A stretch of DNA of 6,034 bases, taken from NCBI GenBank assembly GCA_021806355.1, contig JAJZXT010000030.1:1-6034 (forward strand), written 5' to 3'. The translations under genes and the position numbers were made by a program. This DNA is from Thermoplasmata archaeon. Lineage in GTDB: Archaea > Thermoplasmatota > Thermoplasmata > Thermoplasmatales > Thermoplasmataceae. The notes beneath the pieces are model-generated. The model ran no database searches. It was given only the letters and a program-made list of their open reading frames with translations, and was not told the DNA's origin. This document shows, in pieces, positions 1-6,034 of the stretch (position 1 is its first letter; every line of letters begins with the position of its first letter).

Positions 1-3000
1 TTGCATAATTACAAGCCCTGCAATCAGAGCACCAACAATGACAACCGCTATTATTACAATAAGAGCATAACCTGGCAGATGGAATCCACTGCTTTTGCTT
101 GGGGGAGGTGGAGGAGAGACCTTGCTGGTTGTTGAAGAAAAGTAAATGTGAACGACAACGTTGGAGCCGTTAACTATTACGGTACCAGATGAAGGGGCAA
201 CCGTATAGCCAGTTATATTGGTAATGGAGTATTTATAAGTTCCATTGAAATTGTTGGGAATCACTATGGATGATGTACTGTTGGAATATACGGTTCCAGC
301 AAAATTGACAGTCCAGGTGACTCCAGAGGGTAGACCACTTTCTATGAATGTAACGTTATATTGAACTGGAATGAAAGATACGCTTTCAGTGGCCGGTGCC
401 CCATAGATTACAACTATTCCTGAGTTTGTAATCGGCATATACTCTGAGTTTAGAGACCTCACTTTATACTCGTATGTTCCATTCGGAAGCTGGAATTCAA
501 TGCTACTATAGTAGGAAGTCTGGTAAAAGCTGGCTGTATTATTATATACGGTCACATTCCATTCCACACTGGAAGATAACCCAGATTCGAGGAATCTTGC
601 GGCATAATCATTGATGCCAAATTGGATAGTTTCAGATATGTTTTTTCCGTCTACAGTGATAGTTCCATTGCCCCTGGATGGCCAGTAATTAGTGTCAACA
701 TGCGGAATATAGTAGTTATAGGTTCCATTGGCCAGCTCCAGGGTTATGGTTACAGGATTTGAAACAGTGGAGTTGTAAAGTGTTCCATCTATGTATATAT
801 ACCATATGGCTCCAGCCGGTAGATTCGACTCAGAGAGAATCACATTATATACGAAGTCGTTGTAAGTTACACCAACTTTTTTACTTCCATTAAGTAAAAT
901 ATTGTAAACAGGCGGAATCGCGTAATACGTGAAACCGGAAATAGAGTCATTAACTGGCATAATGACGGCCTGAACGCTTCCATTTTCAACACTCACTGAG
1001 GTGTTACTATGATCTGTGAAACCGATAATTCCATTTATATCATATTCCCAGTACACACCTGACGGGAGCCCAGATTCCATTATGGTGAAGTTGTGGGTGA
1101 GGGAATGAAAGTGCAGGGTTATATTTGTATATCCCACCACTGAAGAATTCATGGAAAGTACGCCGCCGGTGTTATTTGAAACAAACGTACCGTTGAATAA
1201 AGGTACCATATAGAAGTAAGTCCCGTTTACCAGGTTGAGGCTAAATGAACCTGTACCATTCGAATAGTACTGCAAACCGTCCAGCTCAATAGACCAGTCA
1301 CTTCCTGCAGGCAGACCAGTCTCTCTGAAGGTTGTCTCTATGTAATTCTGGTAAAAACGGACGCTGAAACTTGTGCTTTTTCCATTTATTGTGAAGAATC
1401 CAGATCTAACTAAAGGCAGATACCTTTTACCATGATAAATCACAGGATCAATGAAGTAATAATAAGTCCCATTTCCAAGCTGAGTCATAATGTTTCCAGT
1501 CGTGGCCGAACCAAAGCCGGCCGAGTAGGTGTATCCGTTTATATATAAGGTCCAGTCTACACCCGCCGGAAGACCAGTTTCATTGACAGAATATACAAAC
1601 ATTTCCGGTACGTAAGTCAGATTGACGACAGTGTAATTGGAATCAACATTAACTATCATTGACCTCTGTACAGATATGAACCCATCCTGAGAAGAAAACC
1701 ACGCTACATAAGATCCGTTGGTATCTCCAATAAACGTTACCAGCCCTCCATTTTCTGAGCTTTCAGTAAAATTTCCCTTCGACGTGTTTAAAGTGACTGA
1801 GTACTGAATGCCGTATGGCAGACCGTGTTCAAAGAATTGGATTTCATAGGGTTTCTGGCTGTTGGATGAAATTACCCCTGATGCAGTAGTTGATTGCGAA
1901 AATGACACATTGACCTCTTCAACTGTATTAGTTGTGGACAGGCTAAGAGAACCCGAGCCATTGGCTGTAGCAGAAAATCCTGCATTCGGTAAAACAGAAT
2001 AAGAAATGGTGCTTACAGAACCATTCACTGTGAACACCACAGTATTATTATCGCTGAACTGATGTATACTTCCAGCGGATGTGGTGACGTTGACTCCCCA
2101 TGACATTCCTGATGGAAGACCCTTCTTTTCTATAAATTTGATATAATGTTTGTCAGGGACAAAAACCACTGGTTCTGAGTATGTGGATGAATTCAGATAT
2201 ATTGTCTTTGCAGGCAACTCTGAAACATAACCGCCAACAGAGGGAATACTGAAATGGTAAGTACCATTGGGAACCCGAAACAGAATTGAAGAGTTCTGTG
2301 ACGTTTCCTCATGTCCAGACAGATTTACAGACCAATCTGGCATTGAGCCGTTAACCACCGGAAGCCCTGTCTCCTTGAAATAAAGCAGATTGTACCGGTT
2401 TGTAAAGGAAATCATAACTTTGACATTCTCATTGCTGACGTTAACCTTGCCGTTTGCATGCGAAGTGTAGTACCCCGCAGTTGGAGCTATAGAATAATTG
2501 TATGTTCCGTCAAGAAGTGCGAAGGTGATACTTGAATTGCCGGAAGTTTTATTTATCGCTAACTTACTCCCATTCCTTAGTTCCAGCGTCCAGGGTGTGG
2601 CATTTGGTAGACCGGTCTCATAGAATGTAACAGTGTGGTATTCTGTTGAAAAATAAATGTCCTGAACATAATCAGCATTATCGACATAAATGCTTCCATT
2701 TTTAGGAGATGGAATAAATCCAGAAATGTTACCTATTGTAAAGGTATAATTCCTGCTGCTGTTAACGAAAAATACGATTGAATTTGTATCTGACCTTTTG
2801 GTTGTGTTGTTAAAGGTTACAGCCCATGGAGCATTATCAGTCCCTACATTAGGCAATCCTCTTTCAAAGAAAGTTACGGTATATTTCCCAGTTCCTGAGG
2901 AACTTGCCAGTATTGGTGCAATACTGTGCAGGTGTAATTGAGAATTTCCTGAAAATACGGATGTACCAGGTACTAGAAAAGCCAGTACTAAAAGTATGGA

Positions 3001-3051
3001 TAAAGCAATTTTGATCCTTTGTTTCCTGCTTTTGAAGATTGTGTGTTCCAT
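1..3051 (-). CDS. Giant repetitive membrane-anchored surface protein, 3' end beyond the window (1017 codons seen)
   Basis: The frame is open from ATG 3051 to base 1; the stop lies outside. ATG 3051 is the only sensible start because an in-frame TGA lies at 3073-3075 with no other ATG between. Residues 1-30 form a signal peptide: basic (K7, R9, K10, R12, K14), then a hydrophobic core around 15-27. Residues 57-971 are 11 tandem domains of about 82 residues, each opening with a strand-like 'Y-x-V-x-F-x-E-x-GLP-x-G-x-x-W' and holding a later 'NGTY-x-Y-x-I' motif. Residues 980-984 are five prolines, and 994-1016 form a transmembrane helix, so the protein is exported and anchored by its C-terminus. 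About 50 N-x-S/T sequons suggest heavy N-glycosylation. No protease or other catalytic domain is visible. The repeats are known from large surface proteins and thermopsin-type proteins of Thermoplasmata; a structural, adhesive or S-layer-like stalk is inferred. It is divergent from the glycosyltransferase gene. Confidence 0.9.
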   Translation of the reverse strand, partial: MEHTIFKSRKQRIKIALSILLVLAFLVPGTSVFSGNSQLHLHSIAPILASSSGTGKYTVTFFERGLPNVGTDNAPWAVTFNNTTKRSDTNSIVFFVNSSRNYTFTIGNISGFIPSPKNGSIYVDNADYVQDIYFSTEYHTVTFYETGLPNATPWTLELRNGSKLAINKTSGNSSITFALLDGTYNYSIAPTAGYYTSHANGKVNVSNENVKVMISFTNRYNLLYFKETGLPVVNGSMPDWSVNLSGHEETSQNSSILFRVPNGTYHFSIPSVGGYVSELPAKTIYLNSSTYSEPVVFVPDKHYIKFIEKKGLPSGMSWGVNVTTSAGSIHQFSDNNTVVFTVNGSVSTISYSVLPNAGFSATANGSGSLSLSTTNTVEEVNVSFSQSTTASGVISSNSQKPYEIQFFEHGLPYGIQYSVTLNTSKGNFTESSENGGLVTFIGDTNGSYVAWFSSQDGFISVQRSMIVNVDSNYTVVNLTYVPEMFVYSVNETGLPAGVDWTLYINGYTYSAGFGSATTGNIMTQLGNGTYYYFIDPVIYHGKRYLPLVRSGFFTINGKSTSFSVRFYQNYIETTFRETGLPAGSDWSIELDGLQYYSNGTGSFSLNLVNGTYFYMVPLFNGTFVSNNTGGVLSMNSSVVGYTNITLHFHSLTHNFTIMESGLPSGVYWEYDINGIIGFTDHSNTSVSVENGSVQAVIMPVNDSISGFTYYAIPPVYNILLNGSKKVGVTYNDFVYNVILSESNLPAGAIWYIYIDGTLYNSTVSNPVTITLELANGTYNYYIPHVDTNYWPSRGNGTITVDGKNISETIQFGINDYAARFLESGLSSSVEWNVTVYNNTASFYQTSYYSSIEFQLPNGTYEYKVRSLNSEYMPITNSGIVVIYGAPATESVSFIPVQYNVTFIESGLPSGVTWTVNFAGTVYSNSTSSIVIPNNFNGTYKYSITNITGYTVAPSSGTVIVNGSNVVVHIYFSSTTSKVSPPPPPSKSSGFHLPGYALIVIIAVVIVGALIAGLVIMQ
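139..2883 (-). repeat. Eleven tandem 82-residue beta-type domains (protein-level repeat)
   Basis: Each unit is anchored by a GLP tripeptide (NLP in unit 9, GLS in unit 10). The first residue of the tripeptide lies at residues 65, 147, 229, 311, 410, 493, 579, 661, 743, 824 and 906, so the spacings are 82, 82, 82, 99, 83, 86, 82, 82, 81 and 82. A tryptophan follows 4-11 residues later in all units but number 5, where it is tyrosine. Units 1 and 3 carry about four extra residues between GLP and Trp. The second half of most units holds an NGTY- or NGS-like turn and ends in an alternating hydrophobic strand ending near Phe. The DNA copies are strongly diverged, so this is an old amplification. 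The pattern of alternating hydrophobic residues, Gly/Asn turns and one conserved Trp suggests an Ig-like or PEGA-like beta sandwich; this fold is inferred. Confidence 0.9.
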
Positions 3052-3082
3052 TTTAATCCGTTGCCAGATATTTCAGCCAGCA

Positions 3083-3090
3083 TACTTAAA
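3083..3090 (-). promoter_or_regulatory. TATA-like box for the surface protein gene
   Basis: On the minus strand the sequence reads TTTAAGTA, close to the archaeal TATA consensus TTTAWATA. Its centre is about 36 bases upstream of ATG 3051. Transcription starting about 25 bases downstream would leave a leader of roughly 10 bases without a Shine-Dalgarno motif. The site is read from sequence only; AT-rich matches of this quality also occur by chance. Confidence 0.4.
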
Positions 3091-3121
3091 TGTTCTCCAT
3101 CTGTATGCTTTAGCATTCTGA

Positions 3122-3129
3122 CTTATAAC
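3122..3129 (+). promoter_or_regulatory. TATA-like box for the glycosyltransferase gene
   Basis: CTTATAAC resembles an archaeal TATA box. Its centre lies about 28 bases before ATG 3154, the spacing expected if transcription starts at or next to the A of the start codon and gives a leaderless mRNA. This is the main reason for choosing 3154 over the upstream ATG at 3019. No Shine-Dalgarno sequence precedes 3154. Confidence 0.4.
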
Positions 3130-3153
3130 AACTCTCAACCCTCATTACTAAAT

Positions 3154-4548
3154 ATGCAAGATCACTTTAAGATCATCACTTTTTATGATTCCATTTATAC
3201 TGATCGCTTACAATGTGGGAGATTCTCAAACCTGCAATGTAAGAGGCTAAATGTACCTATAAGTTTTAATGGGCGATTTTTATATACAATTGAGAAATTG
3301 ATATATCCATTCATTCTCCTTGCTATCCTCCTTGCAACAGTAATTTCTGCTCTTTACTATCTTGTGAATGCTTATTATTCTTGTATTTATGTGCCTCCAG
3401 AATTCAATAATGGATATAGAGCAGATAACGTTACCATCCTGATTCCTGTATACAATGAAGATTTCAATAGATTTTCAAATGTTCTCAAAAGTGTTTCAAA
3501 GCAGGGTTCTCCGTTCATAGTTGTTGGCGACGGGGTGAATGGCAGATACAAGTGGATCACAGAAGCTTTAGGCGGGACGTTTGTCACCTACCCTGAAAGA
3601 AATGGCAAGAGATATGCAATGCGTGTCGGAGTCTCTCAAGTGAAAACTGAATTCGTGATGTTTGTTGACAGCGATGTGATAATACCTGAAAACACTGTCC
3701 GATCTCTCATAAAAAACTTCGGAGAACGTGTTGGAGGTGTGGGCCCTATGATAAAGATTGTTGACAACGGAACCAAAATATCGAAGGGTTCGGAATTCGT
3801 TGAGAGGGCAAGGGAAGTTGTTTTGCGAGCAATGTCTCATAAGGGTAAATCCATAATGTTGGACGGTCAATGTTCCATGTACAGGACATCTCTGGTCAAG
3901 GATTTCATCTGTTCTGATGAGTTTACCGGCCTTAAATTAATGGGTAAGCCAATAATGCTTGGTGATGACAGGCAGCTCACGTCTCACGTTCTCAGGAAAG
4001 GTTATCTTACCGTGCGTGATCCGCGAGTGAGAGTGGAGGTTCAGCCCAGAGAGCACTGGAGTGATTACTATAAACAGAACCTCAGGTGGTCGAGAGCTGG
4101 ATGGTTTGCCTTTTTCCGGGATGTGAAAAATGGGACGGCTTCGAAAGCTGGTAAATTCTACACCTTTGAACTCACAATGACCTACATACTTCCAATTCTC
4201 CTGATATTTACAGCACTTATGAGGTATTTTCCGATCATCATTCAGTCTGCAACGTTTTCACTCTTTGTGCTTGTAAGGCCTGATATGCTGTATCTCCATA
4301 CGATTATCTTCATGCACCATCTCGGCTTATTCTTCAGATCTGACAGAGCGTTCCTGGGTAGAATGGTACTTTCCTTCATATCGCTGTTCAGTACTGCAGT
4401 GTTTGGAATAGCAATTTCTTCTACTATGGATTATAAGAAAAAGATATCCTACTATTTTTCCGGTATGCTTGCTTTATTTCTTGTCTTCGTAGCCTATATC
4501 ACAGGACTTCTGACCATATGGAAACAGTCGAAGTGGCTTACAAGGTAA
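3154..4548 (+). CDS. Membrane glycosyltransferase family 2, processive hyaluronan/chitin-synthase-like
   Basis: The 464-residue protein has one N-terminal membrane helix (about 49-70), a cytoplasmic GT-A domain and about four C-terminal helices (roughly 339-356, 358-374, 402-422, 432-454). Domain motifs in order are ILIPVYNE (95-102), GDG (125-127), GKR (151-153), the metal/UDP-binding DSD (172-174), GDDR (270-273) and QNLRW (308-312). GDDR followed by Q-x-x-R-W is the signature of processive GT2 enzymes that polymerise and extrude a polysaccharide, as in hyaluronan synthase, NodC and chitin synthase. The nucleotide-sugar substrate cannot be read from sequence. The frame is open back to ATG 3019, but that start would overlap the divergent gene and its promoter, and the added 45 residues look non-coding. 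TTG 3298 or GTG 3364 are other possible starts; the latter would remove the first helix. All catalytic motifs are intact. Confidence 0.9.
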   Translation: MQDHFKIITFYDSIYTDRLQCGRFSNLQCKRLNVPISFNGRFLYTIEKLIYPFILLAILLATVISALYYLVNAYYSCIYVPPEFNNGYRADNVTILIPVYNEDFNRFSNVLKSVSKQGSPFIVVGDGVNGRYKWITEALGGTFVTYPERNGKRYAMRVGVSQVKTEFVMFVDSDVIIPENTVRSLIKNFGERVGGVGPMIKIVDNGTKISKGSEFVERAREVVLRAMSHKGKSIMLDGQCSMYRTSLVKDFICSDEFTGLKLMGKPIMLGDDRQLTSHVLRKGYLTVRDPRVRVEVQPREHWSDYYKQNLRWSRAGWFAFFRDVKNGTASKAGKFYTFELTMTYILPILLIFTALMRYFPIIIQSATFSLFVLVRPDMLYLHTIIFMHHLGLFFRSDRAFLGRMVLSFISLFSTAVFGIAISSTMDYKKKISYYFSGMLALFLVFVAYITGLLTIWKQSKWLTR

Positions 4549-4554
4549 AAAGGA

Positions 4555-4566
4555 TATTTCTTATTT
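4555..4566 (+). terminator. T-rich stretch after the glycosyltransferase gene, possible archaeal terminator
   Basis: TATTTCTTATTT begins seven bases after the TAA stop. Archaeal polymerase often stops at T-rich tracts without a hairpin. The tract is interrupted and not strong. A second T5 run lies at 4670-4674. Confidence 0.25.
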
Positions 4567-4673
4567 AATGCAGAGAGCTACCACGTCATTTCAAAAGAAA
4601 ACAGTTGTGGGAGATCTGAGCATGTTATCTGCTGTCCATAGTATATAGTTACTGACCTGAACTCCCGAATTTT

Positions 4674-4684
4674 TACCACCATTA
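4674..4684 (+). repeat. 11-bp motif TACCACCATTA, inverted copy at 4739-4749
   Basis: TACCACCATTA here is the exact reverse complement of TAATGGTGGTA at 4739-4749, and its last nine bases recur directly at 4754-4762. Three copies of a 9-mer within 87 bp, one covering the transposase start codon, are more than expected by chance. It could be a transposase binding site, an operator or part of the element's left end. Confidence 0.55.
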
Positions 4685-4738
4685 ATTTATGATTTATCCA
4701 TAATCTATTGGCTCATGAATAAAGAAAAAGCTTATTTA

Positions 4739-4762
4739 TAATGGTGGTATTTCCCACCATTA
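4739..4762 (+). promoter_or_regulatory. Perfect hairpin over the transposase start codon
   Basis: TAATGGTGG (4739-4747) and CCACCATTA (4754-4762) are perfect reverse complements separated by a six-base loop. The ATG at 4741-4743 lies inside the left arm. In RNA this would hide the start codon and could limit transposase translation, a strategy known for other insertion sequences. As DNA it could be an operator. If instead the TATA-like box at 4732-4740 is the promoter, transcription would begin near 4760 and the real start would be downstream, for example GTG 4792. Confidence 0.5.
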
Positions 4763-6034
4763 CATCGAGGAATCAGACAATCGAGAAGGTTGTGAAAGGG
4801 AAAACATACGTGTATGAGCGTATACCGTACTACAATCCAAGAATACGGAACACAAGCTACCACTACAGGTATGTGGGCAGAAAGGATGATGGCGGGATAA
4901 GAAAGATCAGGAGCGTTCTTCCAAGGAGGAGCCTGATACATGGCCCCTTCATTCCAATAATGAAGATTATCGATGACATGGGCATTGAAGAGATGCTGAA
5001 GAAGCATCTCACTGAATCTGAATCAAGGGAGATCATTGCCATTGCAGTATCAAAGATTGTCCGCCCGCTGCCACTGGCATCCATCGACACATGGTTCGAG
5101 GGCACATCGCTGTCCCGAACAATGAATGCTGATCTGAAATCGCAGCGGATATCAGATCTTCTTGATCGCATAGGTTCATCGGATCTCTACAGGCAGTTCT
5201 CCTCTGATCTGATCAGAAGGATCAATCCAGGAAATTCACTGCTGTATGATATCACATCATTGCCATCATACGGATCGGCAGAGATACTGGAATACGGCCA
5301 TGCAAAGGATCACCCTGAACTTGAGCAGATAAATCTTGGCATGGTCATGGAGAGATCCAGAAACATACCGCTGTTCTTTGAGATATACAGCGGTAGCATT
5401 CCAGACGTTGTCACCCTGAAAAGGACCGTTGAGGGCATCAGGAAACTAATTCCGAAGATGGAGATCATACTTGACAGGGGATTCTTCTCCTATGAGAACC
5501 TGAGCTTGTTGAAGGATGATTCTTACATAATAGCAGCATCCCTTGTATCCAGGGTGATAAAGAACGTTTTCTCTTCAGCATCAAGAACCGTGGATCGTGC
5601 AGACAATGTAATCATGTATGAGAATGAGCCCATATTCTGCAAACAGGCATCGTTCACCATGGATGATCTTCACCTTAAGGGATACTTCTATCATGACAGG
5701 AAAAGAGAAGCTGACGAACTTTCTGATTTCCACAGGAAACTATCGGAGAAGAGATCCGCAATTGAAAAATTACAGATCAGGCCAAACGTGAGAGAAACGA
5801 TAGAATCCATTGCTTCTCATTACGGGAAATACTTCACATGGAGGATTGAGGATGGCAGAATCAAAACAAGGGCAAGGAACAACGCCATCTCCGCTGCTGA
5901 GAACAGGATGGGAAGATTCCTGCTCGTTTACAATGGTGAATACACACCATTAGAATGCCTTTCCATATACCGCAATCGGGATAATATTGAGAAGGCATTC
6001 CGCATGCTGAAAACGGATATGGATATATTCCCCA
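4741..6034 (+). CDS. IS4/IS1634-type DDE transposase, 3' end beyond the window (431 codons seen)
   Basis: This transposase cuts and joins DNA at the ends of its own insertion sequence with an RNase H-fold DDE core. The visible catalytic residues are D170 (in LLYDITSLP), D245 (in ILDRGFFS) and E417. E417 sits in YRNRDNIEKAFRMLK (410-424), which fits the IS4-superfamily signature Y-(2)-R-(3)-E-(6)-K exactly. The N-terminal part has the GKTYVYER and YVGRK pieces common in IS1634-like proteins. An in-frame TAA at 4720-4722 makes ATG 4741 the first possible start. The frame is uninterrupted up to the window edge, and roughly 100 residues would be expected to follow. The gene is visibly richer in G+C than the surface-protein gene, fitting a mobile origin. 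Its activity cannot be judged without the 3' end. Confidence 0.93.
   Translation, partial: MVVFPTITSRNQTIEKVVKGKTYVYERIPYYNPRIRNTSYHYRYVGRKDDGGIRKIRSVLPRRSLIHGPFIPIMKIIDDMGIEEMLKKHLTESESREIIAIAVSKIVRPLPLASIDTWFEGTSLSRTMNADLKSQRISDLLDRIGSSDLYRQFSSDLIRRINPGNSLLYDITSLPSYGSAEILEYGHAKDHPELEQINLGMVMERSRNIPLFFEIYSGSIPDVVTLKRTVEGIRKLIPKMEIILDRGFFSYENLSLLKDDSYIIAASLVSRVIKNVFSSASRTVDRADNVIMYENEPIFCKQASFTMDDLHLKGYFYHDRKREADELSDFHRKLSEKRSAIEKLQIRPNVRETIESIASHYGKYFTWRIEDGRIKTRARNNAISAAENRMGRFLLVYNGEYTPLECLSIYRNRDNIEKAFRMLKTDMDIFP

Larger units (their letters stand above)
4549..4740. other. Intergenic region between glycosyltransferase and transposase
   Basis: These 192 bases hold no supportable gene. They contain AT-rich patches that could act as TATA boxes (TATATA 4642-4647, TTATTTATA 4732-4740), a T-rich possible terminator just after the glycosyltransferase stop, and an 11-bp motif at 4674-4684 that recurs inverted at the transposase start. 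The left end of the insertion sequence must lie somewhere here, since the glycosyltransferase gene ends intact, but with the right end outside the window the terminal inverted repeats cannot be matched. Confidence 0.6.
4674..6034 (+). mobile_element. Insertion sequence, IS4/IS1634 type, partial; left boundary provisional
   Basis: The element is recognised from its transposase. The left limit is set provisionally at the first copy of the 11-bp motif; it may lie anywhere between the glycosyltransferase stop at 4548 and the transposase start. The right end and the target-site duplication lie outside the window. The element is downstream of, and in the same direction as, the glycosyltransferase gene and has not interrupted it. 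Confidence 0.5.

Noticed and set aside
139..2883. CRISPR array or recent DNA-level tandem duplication
   Set aside because: The periodicity is in the encoded protein. The DNA copies share only short stretches around the GLP codons and lie in one open frame.
1..3051. Thermopsin-type protease
   Set aside because: The repeats resemble those attached to some thermopsin-family proteins, but no catalytic domain is present between the signal peptide and the first repeat or elsewhere in the visible frame.
3019..3153. Upstream ATG at 3019 as the start of the glycosyltransferase
   Set aside because: It overlaps the first 33 bases of the divergent surface-protein gene and its promoter, and the extra 45 residues look like translated intergenic DNA. 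No promoter spacing fits.
3387..3870. Minus-strand open frames of 66 and 100 codons inside the glycosyltransferase gene
   Set aside because: They lie antisense to clearly conserved GT2 motifs, and their translations show no domain or promoter; they are shadows.
4715..4741. Tiny frame ATG 4715 to TAA 4741 (eight codons) just before the transposase, as a leader peptide
   Set aside because: It has no ribosome binding site and is AT-rich by composition; its stop overlapping the transposase ATG is probably chance.
4732..5171. Minus-strand open frames of 91 and 102 codons over the transposase 5' part
   Set aside because: They are antisense to the transposase, overlap each other and have no recognisable features.

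Overview
The window looks like chromosomal DNA of a thermoacidophilic, wall-less euryarchaeon of the Thermoplasmata (Thermoplasmatales or relatives). The support is indirect. The large surface protein is built from a 'F-x-E-x-GLP-x-G-x-x-W' repeat that I associate with this group. Arginine and isoleucine codons are mostly AGG/AGA and ATA/ATC. No gene has a Shine-Dalgarno sequence, and the promoters are archaeal TATA-like boxes close to the start codons, as expected for leaderless mRNAs. The genus cannot be fixed from sequence alone.

Left half (1-3051, minus strand): one uninterrupted reading frame of 1017 codons that runs off the left edge. It encodes a secreted, membrane-anchored, almost purely repetitive surface protein. 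Its parts are a signal peptide, 11 tandem domains with a strikingly regular 82-residue period, a Ser/Thr/Asn-rich break after domain 4, about 50 N-glycosylation sequons, a short Pro5 linker and a C-terminal transmembrane helix. Only the last few residues and the stop appear to be missing.

Centre (3052-3153): a short divergent promoter region with a TATA-like box for each direction. Right of it (3154-4548, plus strand) is a membrane-embedded family 2 glycosyltransferase with the motif set of processive hyaluronan/chitin-synthase-type enzymes (DSD, GDDR, QxxRW). Its sugar substrate is unknown. The open frame extends upstream to an ATG at 3019, but I prefer the start at 3154.

Right (4549-6034): about 190 bp without a gene, then a DDE transposase of the IS4/IS1634 type that runs off the right edge. 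Its start codon sits in a perfect 9-bp stem hairpin, and an 11-bp motif from this hairpin recurs about 65 bp upstream.

Together, the divergent pair (a repetitive glycoprotein-like surface stalk plus a polysaccharide synthase) suggests a cell-surface or extracellular-matrix locus with an insertion sequence beside it. The functional link is inferred from position and shared promoter region only.
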